A DNA stretch of 64,000 nt from Bacillus cereus (GCF_002584535.1 NZ_NUOT01000008.1:186001-250000); one strand, 5' to 3'; positions 29,707 to 40,581 are shown, counted from the stretch's first letter. Translations and numbers: made by a program. The notes: generated by a model from the letters alone, not told the origin.

Positions 29707-30610
29707 ATTTCGTTTGCAAATAAGGAGGTACTGCCTGTAGTTGCTCCTCATCTTTTTTACGTTCCTTACGTGCCCATTTAAAAAATACATAGCCAATAAT
29801 TGTACCATATACTATTTCCTGGACAATTTTCATAATGGTACCACCTGTTTGTTGATCTTGTACAATCGGCATCCAGTGTAAAAATTCTGGTCCGGTTATA
29901 TTTAAATCAGCCAGTGTCCCTACAGGCACACAAAGCTCCATCGCTTTCATCCATGCACTTGGATCCGTATATGTAACAAACAATGATTCGCTAGCAAATA
30001 TGATTAGCGCACAAGCTGGTGTCAATAATATACCGTTCGCAAACATATAGCCAATTTTTTTAATTTCACTTAATGTTTGATACTCCGGCAATGGATTTAG
30101 CATAGGCCACCACATCATCATTGCTGTAAAAAATAAAACAGCAAGAAAAATAGGATGAGCGACTTGATTTTGTTTTACAGCATCAAACACAACCGGCAAA
30201 TGATAAATGGAAAATAATCCATTAAATACAAACAGGGCAATAAGCGGTTTTGTAAACATATTCAACATCACCTGGATAAAACGAAAAGAAGTAATATATT
30301 TGTATAACCAAATCGGAATTCCTAATAACAATAATGGTGGTACCGCAATATACATCACTGCCATTTCAAACATATGTGCACTAAATACAATATGTCCAAG
30401 TAAATCAATAGGTCCACCCTTTACGAAATACAATAGGACAATCCCAGTCGTAAAATAAAATATCTGCTTTTTATTTACCTTATCTGCATTTTCGAACCGA
30501 TTTCTATAGGGCCCAATAATAAGAAAGTAACAGATAAGGATAGACACCATAAAAAGTAAAAAGATCGGGCTCCATAAAGCTTGAAAACCAAATATCCATA
30601 AGTTGCTCAT
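29705..30610 (-). CDS. ctaG: Cytochrome c oxidase assembly factor CtaG
   Basis: 301-residue polytopic membrane protein (about seven helices) needed for active caa3 oxidase, probably in CuB insertion (established for Bacillus CtaG). Family motifs include the histidine-containing GHIVFSAHMFEMAVMYIAVPP and MMWWPMLNPLPE. The ATG of MSNLWIFGF is preferred over one four codons earlier. It follows the ctaCDEF terminator, so it may depend on read-through or its own promoter. Confidence 0.92.
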   Translation of the reverse strand: MSNLWIFGFQALWSPIFLLFMVSILICYFLIIGPYRNRFENADKVNKKQIFYFTTGIVLLYFVKGGPIDLLGHIVFSAHMFEMAVMYIAVPPLLLLGIPIWLYKYITSFRFIQVMLNMFTKPLIALFVFNGLFSIYHLPVVFDAVKQNQVAHPIFLAVLFFTAMMMWWPMLNPLPEYQTLSEIKKIGYMFANGILLTPACALIIFASESLFVTYTDPSAWMKAMELCVPVGTLADLNITGPEFLHWMPIVQDQQTGGTIMKIVQEIVYGTIIGYVFFKWARKERKKDEEQLQAVPPYLQTK

Positions 30611-30658
30611 TTTTACACCCACCCTTTCAATTTGAATTCCTTACCCTCATAGGAAAAA

Positions 30659-30684
30659 GGGAGCGAAGATAACTTCAAGCTCCC
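30659..30684 (-). terminator. Terminator after ctaF
   Basis: GGGAGC/GCTCCC outer stem and GAAG/CTTC inner stem, followed by five T residues on the minus strand; ends the ctaCDEF unit. Confidence 0.8.
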
Positions 30685-30698
30685 TATCCTTTGCTTTT

Positions 30699-31037
30699 TT
30701 AAACCCAGATAATCGTCATAAAAGCTAAAATGGTTAATAATCCCACTAATAACCCTGCATATAAGAAAAAGGCTGCTGTTTCATGTCCCTTATGACTCAT
30801 ATGCATGAAATAGTACAATTGAAATATTACTTGCACAACAGCTAACAATAAAATAAATGGCACTGAGAAAAGAGGACTAAATGTTTTCGGATAAGCGACT
30901 GCCACAAAAGCTACAATCGTTAAGAAAATCATTAGACCAAATGTAATCACTTGATGCCTCATTTCCTCTGCACTTTTTCTTCTACGATAAACAAGATCTA
31001 CCTTTGAGTTACTTGTGTTTGTTTGCTTTATCGCCAT
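30699..31037 (-). CDS. ctaF: Cytochrome c oxidase subunit IV
   Basis: 112-residue membrane subunit of the caa3 oxidase with three transmembrane helices and the QLYYFMHMSHKGHE signature. Basic N-terminal tail (YRRRKSAEEMRHQ). Three bases after ctaE, clearly co-transcribed. Confidence 0.93.
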   Translation of the reverse strand: MAIKQTNTSNSKVDLVYRRRKSAEEMRHQVITFGLMIFLTIVAFVAVAYPKTFSPLFSVPFILLLAVVQVIFQLYYFMHMSHKGHETAAFFLYAGLLVGLLTILAFMTIIWV

Positions 31038-31040
31038 TGT

Positions 31041-31664
31041 TTATCCCACCATTCCCATCAAATATACTACAGTGAAAATAAACACCCAAACTACATCGAT
31101 AAAGTGCCAGTAAATCGATGCGACGTAAAACTTTGGAGCATTATATAAATTTAGCCCTCGCTTCGCATTCCGAAAAACTAATGTTGAGATCCATAACAAT
31201 CCGAACAATACGTGTAATCCATGAGTTCCAACAAGCGCATAAAACGCTGAACCAAATGCACTGCTTCTCATTGTATGTTTGAATTCATGTGTATAATGAT
31301 AAAATTCATAAATCTCAAATCCTAAAAACCCCAAGCCTAATAGTACTGTAACAATTAACCAAAGCTGCATTTGCTTAAAGTTAAAGTTCTTCATATGATA
31401 CATCGCATACACGCTTGTTAAACTACTTGTTAACAAAAGCATCGTCATGATAAAGACAAGTGGCATTTGAAACATTTCTTGAGAAGTGGGGCCGCCATTT
31501 GTAGAATTTTTCAATGCTAAATATGTGCCAAATAAGGAAGCGAACAATACAGTTTCGCCTCCAAGGAATAGCCAAAATCCAACAAACTTATTTTTCCCCT
31601 CAAGGGTTGCTTTTTCAGGCTCTGCTGGAAATGTTTCATTTGTTAATTTTTCCTCTACATGCAT
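31041..31664 (-). CDS. ctaE: Cytochrome c oxidase subunit III
   Basis: 207-residue membrane subunit with five helices. Conserved GTHGLHVLFG and SIYWHFIDVVWVFIF motifs near the C-terminus. The start overlaps the ctaD stop by one base, with AAGGGGGG inside ctaD as ribosome site, indicating coupling. Confidence 0.95.
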   Translation of the reverse strand: MHVEEKLTNETFPAEPEKATLEGKNKFVGFWLFLGGETVLFASLFGTYLALKNSTNGGPTSQEMFQMPLVFIMTMLLLTSSLTSVYAMYHMKNFNFKQMQLWLIVTVLLGLGFLGFEIYEFYHYTHEFKHTMRSSAFGSAFYALVGTHGLHVLFGLLWISTLVFRNAKRGLNLYNAPKFYVASIYWHFIDVVWVFIFTVVYLMGMVG

Positions 31665-33526
31665 TACGCTGTGCCCCCCTTATCATCCAAATCTTCTTTA
31701 TGAATATGATAACCATGGTCATCAATTACTGAACGTAAGAACATTGCACCAAACGTAATGATAAGCCCAATTATTGCAACCAGGAGCCAAAACTTATCTT
31801 TTCCACCTTGCATGTACATTGCACCAAATGCCGCTATAAATAACCCAAGCGAAATAACAAATGGTGAAAATGAAGAGTTTGGCATATGAATGTCACTCAC
31901 AGGCTCTGCTGGTGTCATCTCTTTATTCCCTTCACGTTTCTCAATCCAAAACGGATCCAGACCTCGAACGAATGGTAATTGCTTAAAGTTATATTCTGGT
32001 GTCGGAGCTGGTATTGTCCATTCTAATGTACGACCATCCCATGGATCACGACCCGCTTTCTCTTTAGACAATGATGTTTTCACAACATTGAATAAAAGAA
32101 CAATGGTTCCAAGTCCCATAAATACAGCACCAATCGAACTAATTAAGTTCCCTGTTTCTAATCCTTGTCCTGGTAAATACGTAAAGTAGCGACGCGGCAT
32201 ACCAATTAAACCAAGGAAATGTTGGATAAAGAATGTTAAATGGAAGCCGATAAAGAACAACCAAAATGTAATTTTCCCTAGTGTTTCATTTAATACTCTG
32301 TTAAACATAAGTGGCCAATAATAGTGTGCACCGGCTAATAATCCAAATACAACCCCACCAACGATTACATAGTGGAAATGTGCCACAACGAAATAGTTAT
32401 CATGAAATTGATAGTCAGCAGGCGCTGAAGCAAGCATAACCCCTGTTACTCCTCCCATTACGAATGATGGGATAAACGCAACAGCCCACATCATTGGAGT
32501 TGTAAACCGAATACTTCCACCCCACATTGTAAAGAGCCAGTTAAATATTTTAATCCCCGTTGGGACTGCAATTGCCATTGTTGCAACTGAAAAAATAGCA
32601 TTCGCGACAGGACCAAGGCCAACCGTGAACATGTGATGTGCCCATACCATAAATCCTAAAAATCCAATCAACACTGTTGCAAATACCATAGATGAGTAAC
32701 CAAATAGTCGTTTTTTAGAAAATGTAGCGAATATTTCTGAGAATATTCCGAAAACCGGGAGTATAAGAATGTACACTTCTGGGTGACCAAAGATCCAGAA
32801 TAAATGCTCCCATATAATCGTATTACCACCTAAAGCTGGGTTAAAGAAACTTGTACCAAATAGGCGATCTAACATAAGTAGCGCCAATCCGACTGTTAAT
32901 GGTGGAAAGGCAAATAAAATAAGTGAAGACGTTACAAATGTTGTCCATGTAAACATCGGCATACGCATATAGGTCATTCCAGGTGCACGCATATTAATAA
33001 TTGTGACAAGGAAGTTAATACCACCAATCAGTGTACCTATACCCGATATTTGTAATCCTAATACATAAAAGTCAACACCATGTCCTTTAGAAGCAAGAGA
33101 TAACGATGCATAAGATGTCCATCCTGCATCAGGTGCTCCTCCCAAAAACCAACTTAGGTTTAAAAATACGCCTCCAAAGAAAAATAACCAAAATCCAAGT
33201 GAATTTAAAAATGGAAACGCCACATCGCGTGCCCCAATTTGAAGTGGCACAGCAGCGTTCATAAATGCAAACACGAGCGGCATAGCTGCGAGGAAAATCA
33301 TTGTTGTACCGTGCATTGTTAATACTTGATTATAAGCATCCCCAACAAGAAAAGCATTGTTCGGAATGGCTAATTGAAGACGGATAAATAATGCTTCTAT
33401 TCCGCCAATGATAAAAAATAACCCACCTGCAATTAAATAGAGAATGGCAATCTTTTTATGGTCTACTGTCGTCAAATAATCCCATATAACAGCACCCATC
33501 CCCTGTTTCTTTGCTACAGAACTCAC
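31664..33526 (-). CDS. ctaD: Cytochrome c oxidase subunit I
   Basis: Catalytic subunit (620 residues, about twelve to fourteen helices) of the heme-copper oxidase; holds heme a and the heme a3-CuB centre. Seen: MHGTTMIF with a heme ligand, WEHLFWIFGHPEVYILILPVFG (CuB histidine and the Tyr of the cross-linked pair), HHMFTVG and HDNYFVVAHFHYV. The start is GTG with GGAGG eight bases upstream. Second gene of ctaCDEF. Confidence 0.97.
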   Translation of the reverse strand: MSSVAKKQGMGAVIWDYLTTVDHKKIAILYLIAGGLFFIIGGIEALFIRLQLAIPNNAFLVGDAYNQVLTMHGTTMIFLAAMPLVFAFMNAAVPLQIGARDVAFPFLNSLGFWLFFFGGVFLNLSWFLGGAPDAGWTSYASLSLASKGHGVDFYVLGLQISGIGTLIGGINFLVTIINMRAPGMTYMRMPMFTWTTFVTSSLILFAFPPLTVGLALLMLDRLFGTSFFNPALGGNTIIWEHLFWIFGHPEVYILILPVFGIFSEIFATFSKKRLFGYSSMVFATVLIGFLGFMVWAHHMFTVGLGPVANAIFSVATMAIAVPTGIKIFNWLFTMWGGSIRFTTPMMWAVAFIPSFVMGGVTGVMLASAPADYQFHDNYFVVAHFHYVIVGGVVFGLLAGAHYYWPLMFNRVLNETLGKITFWLFFIGFHLTFFIQHFLGLIGMPRRYFTYLPGQGLETGNLISSIGAVFMGLGTIVLLFNVVKTSLSKEKAGRDPWDGRTLEWTIPAPTPEYNFKQLPFVRGLDPFWIEKREGNKEMTPAEPVSDIHMPNSSFSPFVISLGLFIAAFGAMYMQGGKDKFWLLVAIIGLIITFGAMFLRSVIDDHGYHIHKEDLDDKGGTA

Positions 33527-33559
33527 GTTTTCAACCTCCCCTTCGCAAATAATCCCTTT

Positions 33560-34609
33560 TTACTTCTCAACTTTTAACGTTTTCAAATAGGCATTTAATG
33601 CCTCTATTTCATCGTCCGTTAAGTTGCCATATTTACCAGTCATTTTATTTCCTGGCTTCATATTTTCAGGATCCTTTAGCCATTTTTTTAGGTTTTCTTC
33701 ATTATTTTCAGCAATGCCGGCAACCATATCGCGATCAGCAAAATTTGCTAGGTTTGGTGCGATACGTGCAGAAGGTGGTCTACTATCATTTGATCCAGTT
33801 GCATGACAACCGATACAGCTTTTGTTGAATATCTCTTTACCTTGTTGTTCTTTTGTAGAAGCTACTTCCTTCTTACCATCAATTTTCTTCATATCTGCAA
33901 TCCAAGTTTTGTACTCGCTTTCATCAACAGCTTTCACTTTAAATTGCATTAAAGAATGTGATGGGCCACAAAATTCTGTACAAAAACCATTATAAGTGCC
34001 TGATTTATCTGCCTTTAACCACATTTTGTTTACATTATCTGTATTCGTATCCATTTTTCCAGCTAAAGATGGAACCCAAAATGAATGTTTAATATCAGCA
34101 CCTTTCAGATTCAAATACACTTTTTTACCTGTGGGGATAACTAAATCTTGAGAAGTTACTATCTTTTCTGATTTGTAAGAAAATTCCCACCAATAAAGAT
34201 TCGCTGTTACATCAACAACGATTGTATCTTTATCAATATTCTTTTTCTCCATCGCACTTACGTCAGCAAGTTTGAAGGTATATGTAACAGTCGGAACAGC
34301 CAATATTAGCAAAAGAATAATCGGAATAACTGTCCATATAATTTCTAGTTTGTGATTTCCTTCAACTTGCTTTGGAATATAATCCTCTTGGCCCTTCTTT
34401 TGTCGGAAACGCACAATTACATACAAGAAAATAATAGTAACTACAAGTACAACACCTACCATAATCGCACTTGCTAACAAGAGTAAATCATATTGCATTT
34501 TTGCTACTTCACCTTGCGGAATTAAAGTAGATTGAAAGGCTTTACCGCATCCCCCTAACAGTAAAGCCAGCAGTGAAACGAATGAAAGCAGTCGCCACTG
34601 TTTCTTCAT
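33560..34609 (-). CDS. ctaC: Cytochrome c oxidase subunit II with fused cytochrome c (caa3 type)
   Basis: 349-residue lipoprotein subunit. Order: signal peptide with lipobox LLGGCG, two transmembrane helices, an extracellular cupredoxin domain with the CuA ligands in CTEFCGPSHSLM, then a C-terminal cytochrome c domain with CIGCH. It accepts electrons from cytochrome c and passes them to subunit I. The ATG of MKKQWRLL has GGGGG upstream; a start five codons earlier is less likely. The ctaB gene precedes it, with an AT-rich 96-bp gap. Confidence 0.96.
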   Translation of the reverse strand: MKKQWRLLSFVSLLALLLGGCGKAFQSTLIPQGEVAKMQYDLLLLASAIMVGVVLVVTIIFLYVIVRFRQKKGQEDYIPKQVEGNHKLEIIWTVIPIILLLILAVPTVTYTFKLADVSAMEKKNIDKDTIVVDVTANLYWWEFSYKSEKIVTSQDLVIPTGKKVYLNLKGADIKHSFWVPSLAGKMDTNTDNVNKMWLKADKSGTYNGFCTEFCGPSHSLMQFKVKAVDESEYKTWIADMKKIDGKKEVASTKEQQGKEIFNKSCIGCHATGSNDSRPPSARIAPNLANFADRDMVAGIAENNEENLKKWLKDPENMKPGNKMTGKYGNLTDDEIEALNAYLKTLKVEK

Positions 34610-34705
34610 ACAAACAACCCCCACTTTCTTTGTGAATTAGATTGTACTTTATTTATAGTAAGTAAAGTAAATCTCAACGTAAAGAAATCCCCTCATGTCG
34701 TTGTC

Positions 34706-35632
34706 TTAGAAGAATGTAACTACAATCATTGACACAAATAAGATTGTCAAGTAATTCAAGGAGTAGACGAACATTTGTACAGACCATTTTATGTCATCCT
34801 TCTTACGGAATCCATAGAATCCTAATACGATCCATCCAATGTTAAGCAATGTTGCAATTACCATGAATGTTACTCCCAGTCCACTCATATAAAACGGTAG
34901 TGGTAATAAACATACTGTCCAAATCATGATTTGACGTTTTGTAATATCAAATCCATGTACAACAGGAAGCATTGGAATACCTGCATTTCGATATTCATCA
35001 ACACGTTTCATCGCTAATGCGAGGAAATGTGGGATTTGCCAAACAAACATAATTAAAAATAGCATCCAAGCAATCGGATGATCTAAACTAGGATCAATTG
35101 CTGCCCAGCCAATTAAAGGTGGAACTGCTCCAGATACACTACCTACTACTGTATTTAGTGTGTATGCTCGTTTTGTCCATAATGAATACAAAACAACATA
35201 TGTGAAAGCACCAATGAAACCAATCAATGCTGCCATCGGTGTTGTAAATAACAAGAATACAAAACCTAGAAGTAATAAAGTAATACCTAATGTTAACGCA
35301 AACCCAGGTTTATATTTTCCTGTTACTGTCGGACGATTTTTTGTCCGTTCCATTAAATGATCGATATCTCGATCAATATAATTATTTAAGCTACATGATC
35401 CTGCCATAATTAAAGCAGAACCGACAATTGTAAAGAACATTTTATCCAAATGGTTAGCAGCATTTAATCCATTAAAGTGTAAAGCCAACCAAAATCCTGT
35501 AAACACCGTAAGTGTATTTGAGTTTACAATCCCCATCTTAACGAGCGCTAATAAATCTTGTACACGTGTTGTTTCCGGCACATTTGTTATAGCTGACTCA
35601 TCATGCAGCCCACTTGTTGCATGGTTCATCAT
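34706..35632 (-). CDS. ctaB: Protoheme IX farnesyltransferase (heme O synthase)
   Basis: UbiA-family membrane prenyltransferase, 308 residues, that farnesylates heme B to heme O. The two Asp-rich motifs are [15 protein letters not shown] and the [13 protein letters not shown] block, within about nine helices. Two ATG codons in tandem begin the gene, with AGGGGG upstream. It is divergent from ctaA and upstream of ctaCDEF, the standard Bacillus layout. Confidence 0.96.
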   Translation of the reverse strand: MMNHATSGLHDESAITNVPETTRVQDLLALVKMGIVNSNTLTVFTGFWLALHFNGLNAANHLDKMFFTIVGSALIMAGSCSLNNYIDRDIDHLMERTKNRPTVTGKYKPGFALTLGITLLLLGFVFLLFTTPMAALIGFIGAFTYVVLYSLWTKRAYTLNTVVGSVSGAVPPLIGWAAIDPSLDHPIAWMLFLIMFVWQIPHFLALAMKRVDEYRNAGIPMLPVVHGFDITKRQIMIWTVCLLPLPFYMSGLGVTFMVIATLLNIGWIVLGFYGFRKKDDIKWSVQMFVYSLNYLTILFVSMIVVTFF

Positions 35633-35776
35633 TTCAACCCCCTCTTAAACGCGTCTTTCCTTTACAAAAGTAGTACGCTTCTATATAGCAATATTATTAC
35701 AGTAGAAATGTTGTTTTCCCACTCTACTACTAATCTACGCTCATACTCGAATATATTAAATCATATTTCCCGAACA

Positions 35777-35808
35777 TTTTGTGAAGAAAACATGAACTTT
35801 TTGTGTCG
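35777..35808. promoter_or_regulatory. Candidate ResD-type boxes in the ctaB-ctaA divergent region
   Basis: Two direct TTTTGTG motifs (TTTTGTGAAG and TTTTTGTGTCG) 21-22 bases apart, about two helical turns, in the 479-bp divergent gap. In B. subtilis the ctaA-ctaB region is activated by ResD, which prefers TTTGTGAAT-like sites; the match here is by eye only. A TATAAT box facing ctaA lies near 35911. No gene in the gap. Confidence 0.4.
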
Positions 35809-36111
35809 AATAACAAAAAAGTTTCTCCTATTACTCCCTATCATAACACGAGATTATCTTCTATAATAAACTATTTTGTCATATTTAGCATGCATTCTCC
35901 TTATTTCTTTTTATAATAGAAGTATTTCCACTTAAAAACTGTAATATCTACACCGTTTTTTTCTTATCCCAAGTACTTTATCCTCCCTCTTCATTTCTTT
36001 GCTATTTTATTATTTTTTATATATCATAGGACTGTAGCGCGTTTTGTTCTATAAAATTGATGGAATGAAAATATTTCGCAATAACTTCATAACAGAAAGA
36101 TGGTGAAAAGA

Positions 36112-37059
36112 TTGCAACGCTTTATTAAATGGTTAGCAGTCATTACAAGCCTTGACTTACTAGGGGTTTTATTAGGGGGGGCTTTAGTTACAAAAACAGG
36201 TTCAGGTCAAGGATGTGGAAAATCATGGCCACTTTGTAATGGTGAACTCGTTCCCTCTAATCTATCAATGGAAACAATTATCGAACTCAGTCACCGTTTA
36301 ACATCAGGATCGGCAGGAATTCTCGTTACACTGCTTTGTATCTTATCATGGAAATATTATAAACATGTACGTGAAACAAAGACGCTTGCTATTTTATCAT
36401 TTGTATTTTTAGTTGCACAAGCGCTAATGGGAGCAGCGGCAGTGGTTTGGGGACAAGTACCAGCTGTACTAGCTATTCATTTTGGTATTTCCTTAATTTC
36501 ATTTGCTTCTGTCATTTTACTAGCCTGCCTTATTTTTGAAATTGACAAGAAATTCGATGCACGTTCTCTCATTATGGATAAAAAAATGAAGTTTCATATT
36601 TACGGTGTAACAATTTACAGCTATATCGTCGTCTATACAGGTGCTTTAGTACGTCATGAGCATGCTAGTTTGGCTTGTCCAGACTTTCCATTTTGTAGTA
36701 AAAACAGACCGTTTCCTACTCAATTGCATGAATGGGTTCAAATGGGACATAGGATTGCCGCAATATTAATATTTGCTTGGATCCTATACGCAATGATTCT
36801 TGCTATTCGCCACTATAAGCAACAGCGAGTTGTATATTGGGGATGGATTATCTCATTTATTCTCGTTACGCTTCAAGCAATTGTTGGTATTTTGGTTGTC
36901 TATACGAACGCTAGCCTCTCAATGGCACTGTTACATTCACTCTTTATCTCTTGTTTGTTTGCCGTATTATGTTATCTAGTGATGCTAGGTACAAGAAGTA
37001 CAAGAAACGCAAAAGAGGCACAACAATCAACTACAACGCAAAATAAACAATCCTTTTAA
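36112..37059 (+). CDS. ctaA: Heme A synthase CtaA
   Basis: Membrane oxygenase that converts heme O to heme A, 315 residues, eight helices in two related halves. Visible: the extracellular cysteine pairs CGKSWPLC and CPDFPFC, and the heme-ligand histidines in [24 protein letters not shown] and LLHSLFIS. The start chosen is TTG (MQRFIKW) with GGTG six bases upstream; an in-frame ATG four codons earlier overlaps that site and has only a weak one of its own. Confidence 0.94.
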   Translation: MQRFIKWLAVITSLDLLGVLLGGALVTKTGSGQGCGKSWPLCNGELVPSNLSMETIIELSHRLTSGSAGILVTLLCILSWKYYKHVRETKTLAILSFVFLVAQALMGAAAVVWGQVPAVLAIHFGISLISFASVILLACLIFEIDKKFDARSLIMDKKMKFHIYGVTIYSYIVVYTGALVRHEHASLACPDFPFCSKNRPFPTQLHEWVQMGHRIAAILIFAWILYAMILAIRHYKQQRVVYWGWIISFILVTLQAIVGILVVYTNASLSMALLHSLFISCLFAVLCYLVMLGTRSTRNAKEAQQSTTTQNKQSF

Positions 37060-37060
37060 T

Positions 37061-37085
37061 AACTTGCCATTATGGCAAGTTATTA
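37061..37085 (+). terminator. Terminator of ctaA
   Basis: Perfect ATAACTTGCCA stem, loop TTA, followed by TATTTTTA on the plus strand. Confidence 0.8.
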
Positions 37086-37097
37086 TTTTTATATCAA

Positions 37098-37128
37098 AAA
37101 AAGAGCTACTTTTGAGCAGCTCTTTTCT
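37098..37128 (-). terminator. Terminator of pyc
   Basis: AAAGAGCT/AGCTCTTT stem, followed on the minus strand by a T-run, directly after the pyruvate carboxylase stop. Confidence 0.8.
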
Positions 37129-37134
37129 TGATTT

Positions 37135-40100
37135 TTATTGTTCTAATTCAATAAGTAAATCCCCTGTTTGAATCGCATCGCCATCTTTTACATATACTTT
37201 CTTCACTTTTCCATCGAATGGCGCCTGAACCGTTGTTTCCATTTTCATTGCTTCTGTGATTGCCATGGAATCACCTTTTTTCACTTCATCGCCTTCATTT
37301 ACAACGATTTTAATGACCGTTCCTGGCATTGTTGCACTAATATGATTTGGATTTTCACGGTTTCCTTTCACACGCTGCGCAACCGTTGCTTTAACACTTT
37401 CATCTTTCACAACAATTTCACGCGGTTGTCCGTTAAATTCAAAGTAAAGTACACGCGTTCCATCTGGTTGAGGCTCACCAATTGACACTAATTTAACAAT
37501 TAATGTTTTACCACGTTCAATTTCCACACCAATTTCTTCACCCAATCTCATACCATAGAAGAATGTTGGTGTATCAAGTACAGATACATTTCCATAAAGT
37601 CCAGTTACCTTTTGATAATCCATAAATACTTTTGGATATAATGCATATGCAACAACATCAAAAATAGTTACTTCACGTCCAAGTTTATGGAATAACTCTT
37701 CTTTTAAAGCATCAAAATCCACTGGTTCTAACAGTTCTCCTGGTCTTACCGTTAATGGCTCTTTTCCTTTTAAAATGATTTTTTGTAATTCTTTTGGGAA
37801 TCCGCCATATGGTTGTCCAAGATCTCCAGAGAACATCTCTACAACAGAACCTGGGAAATCTAACGCATGTCCCCGTTCAAAAATGTCTTGTTCTGTAAGA
37901 TGATTTTGCACCATAAATAGTGCCATATCGCCAACAACTTTTGATGATGGTGTTACTTTTACAATATCACCAAACATATCATTTACACGGCGATACATTA
38001 CTTTTACTTCATCAAATCGATCTCCTAAACCAACCGCTTTCGCTTGTTGCTGAAGGTTACTATATTGACCACCTGGCATTTCATGCATATATACTTCTGT
38101 ATGCGGTGCATTCATACCACTTTCAAATGGTGCATAATATTTCCGAACATCTTCCCAGTAATGTGAAAGTTTTTCTAATGCATCCACATTCACATCTGGT
38201 TGTCTTTCATTTCCACCAAGCGCATAATATAACGTATTTGCACTTGGTTGTGATGTTAGGCCTGCCATTGAGCTTACAGCAACGTCGACAATATCAACAC
38301 CTGCTTCAATTGCTTTCGTATACGTTAAAACACCATTTCCACTTGTATCATGTGTATGAAGGTGAATCGGAATCGATACCGCTTCTTTTAACGCAGAAAC
38401 TAAATCGTAAGCTGCATTTGGTTTTAATAATCCAGCCATATCTTTAATACCTAGAATATGCGCTCCTGATGCTTCCAATTCTTTCGCTAAGTTTTTATAA
38501 TAATTTAAGTCATATTTACTACGCATTGGGTCATGAATATCCCCTGTATAACACATTGTTGCCTCTGCAATTTTGCCACTCTCTCTTACAGCATCAATTG
38601 CAACTCTCATACCTTCAACCCAGTTTAAGCTATCAAAAATACGGAATACATCAATACCCGCCTGTGCTGAACATTCCACAAATTTTTGAATTAAATTATC
38701 TGGATAGTTTTTATAACCAACTGCATTTGATGAACGAAGAAGCATTTGAAATAAAACATTAGGCATTCTTTCACGAAGCTCTAATAAGCGTTCCCATGGA
38801 TCTTCTTTTAAGAAACGATACGCAACATCGAATGTTGCACCGCCCCACATTTCCGCTGAGAATAAATTGGGTAACATTCTAGCTGTTGGCTCAGCAACTT
38901 GATTTAAATCTTTTGTACGAATACGTGTTGCAAGTAATGATTGATGCGCATCACGGAATGTAGTATCCGTTAATAGTACGCGCTTTTGATCTTGTACCCA
39001 TTTTACTAGACCATCTGCACCGCGTTCGTCTAAAATTTGTTTCGTTCCATTTGGAACTGATTCAGAATGTTTCAAATTCGGTATACGTGCATCCGGGAAA
39101 ATCGGTTTTTCTTTCTTACCTACTCCAGGGAAACCATTTACTGTTACTGTACCTACATAACTTAACATCTTCGTCCCACGGTCTTTACGTTTCGGGAAGA
39201 CGAACAGTTCAGGCGAAGCATCAATAAACGATGTATCATACTCTCCTGATAAAAAGTTTCTATGCTTTACTACATTCTCTAGGAATGGAATATTTGTTTT
39301 AATACCACGGATACGGAACTCTTTTAGGTTACGCTCCATCTTTGCAGCTGCTTGTTCAAATGTAAGTGCCCAAGTCGTTACTTTAACAAGTAATGAATCA
39401 TAATATGGCGTAATAACTGCTCCTTGGAAGCTGTTACCTGTGTCAAGACGAACACCAAAACCGCCACCAGAACGATATGCCATAATTTTTCCTGTATCCG
39501 GCATGAAATTATTAAGCGGATCTTCCGTTGTTACACGAGATTGGATTGCATATCCATGTATAATAACATCCTCTTGTTTTGGTACGCTCACTGTTGAACT
39601 ATGTAAAGAGTGTCCATCAGCAATCAAAATTTGAGACTGAACAATATCAATTCCTGTAATCATTTCTGTAATTGTATGTTCTACTTGAACACGTGGATTT
39701 ACTTCAATGAAATAAAAGTCATTACCTTTTACAAGGAATTCAACTGTACCAGCATTTAAATAGTTTACGTTTTTCGTTAGCTGTACCGCCGCTTCACAAA
39801 TACGATGGCGAAGTTCATCTGAAAGCGATACACTTGGCGCAATTTCAACTACTTTTTGATGACGACGTTGTACAGAACAATCGCGTTCGTATAAATGCAC
39901 AACATTGCCTTCTTCATCTGCTAATATTTGCACTTCTATATGTTTAGGTTTTTCAACGAATTTTTCAACATACACTTCATCGTTACCAAAAGCTGCTTTC
40001 GCTTCTGATTTTGCACGATCATAAGATTCTTTTAATTCATCACCGCTACGTACAATACGCATACCACGGCCACCACCACCAAGTGATGCTTTAATAATTA

Positions 40101-40581
40101 TCGGGTAATCATACTTCTTAGCAAATTCTTCAACTTCGTCTAGTGAATGAACAGGTCCATCGCTACCAGGAATAACTGGAATATTTGCTAATTGTGCTTG
40201 TTTTCTTGCTTTTACTTTATCTCCAAACATATCTAAATGTTTACTTTGTGGTCCGATAAAGATAATCCCTTCTTCTTCACAACGTCTAGCAAATTGGATG
40301 TTTTCTGACAAGAATCCATATCCAGGGTGAATCGCGTCCACATGGTTGCTTTTCGCAATCTCAATAATACCTTCAATATCAAGGTAAGCATCGATTGGCT
40401 TTTTGCCTTCCCCCACTAAATAAGATTCATCTGCTTTATAGCGATGGTAAGAACCACTATCCTCTTTTGAATAAATTGCAACTGTCTTTAATCCAAGTTC
40501 TGAACAAGCCCTGAATACACGAATTGCAATTTCGCCACGGTTAGCTACTAATACTTTTTGAATACGTTGCAGCTTTGACAT
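37135..40581 (-). CDS. pyc: Pyruvate carboxylase
   Basis: Biotin-dependent anaplerotic enzyme that makes oxaloacetate from pyruvate and bicarbonate; 1148 residues, the usual single-chain length. Order: biotin carboxylase with ATP-grasp (KVLVANRGEIAIRVFRAC; GGGGRGMR), carboxyltransferase TIM barrel (DTTFRDAHQSLLATR, VDVAVSSMAGLTSQPS), allosteric linker, and biotinyl domain with the lysine in ITEAMKMETTV near the C-terminus. ATG with GGGGGAA upstream. It is a single-gene unit between ctaA and ftsW. Confidence 0.98.
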   Translation of the reverse strand: MSKLQRIQKVLVANRGEIAIRVFRACSELGLKTVAIYSKEDSGSYHRYKADESYLVGEGKKPIDAYLDIEGIIEIAKSNHVDAIHPGYGFLSENIQFARRCEEEGIIFIGPQSKHLDMFGDKVKARKQAQLANIPVIPGSDGPVHSLDEVEEFAKKYDYPIIIKASLGGGGRGMRIVRSGDELKESYDRAKSEAKAAFGNDEVYVEKFVEKPKHIEVQILADEEGNVVHLYERDCSVQRRHQKVVEIAPSVSLSDELRHRICEAAVQLTKNVNYLNAGTVEFLVKGNDFYFIEVNPRVQVEHTITEMITGIDIVQSQILIADGHSLHSSTVSVPKQEDVIIHGYAIQSRVTTEDPLNNFMPDTGKIMAYRSGGGFGVRLDTGNSFQGAVITPYYDSLLVKVTTWALTFEQAAAKMERNLKEFRIRGIKTNIPFLENVVKHRNFLSGEYDTSFIDASPELFVFPKRKDRGTKMLSYVGTVTVNGFPGVGKKEKPIFPDARIPNLKHSESVPNGTKQILDERGADGLVKWVQDQKRVLLTDTTFRDAHQSLLATRIRTKDLNQVAEPTARMLPNLFSAEMWGGATFDVAYRFLKEDPWERLLELRERMPNVLFQMLLRSSNAVGYKNYPDNLIQKFVECSAQAGIDVFRIFDSLNWVEGMRVAIDAVRESGKIAEATMCYTGDIHDPMRSKYDLNYYKNLAKELEASGAHILGIKDMAGLLKPNAAYDLVSALKEAVSIPIHLHTHDTSGNGVLTYTKAIEAGVDIVDVAVSSMAGLTSQPSANTLYYALGGNERQPDVNVDALEKLSHYWEDVRKYYAPFESGMNAPHTEVYMHEMPGGQYSNLQQQAKAVGLGDRFDEVKVMYRRVNDMFGDIVKVTPSSKVVGDMALFMVQNHLTEQDIFERGHALDFPGSVVEMFSGDLGQPYGGFPKELQKIILKGKEPLTVRPGELLEPVDFDALKEELFHKLGREVTIFDVVAYALYPKVFMDYQKVTGLYGNVSVLDTPTFFYGMRLGEEIGVEIERGKTLIVKLVSIGEPQPDGTRVLYFEFNGQPREIVVKDESVKATVAQRVKGNRENPNHISATMPGTVIKIVVNEGDEVKKGDSMAITEAMKMETTVQAPFDGKVKKVYVKDGDAIQTGDLLIELEQ

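Noticed and set aside
37920-38447. 175-codon plus-strand frame opposite pyc
   Set aside because: Leu/His/Tyr-rich shadow of the pyruvate carboxylase carboxyltransferase region.
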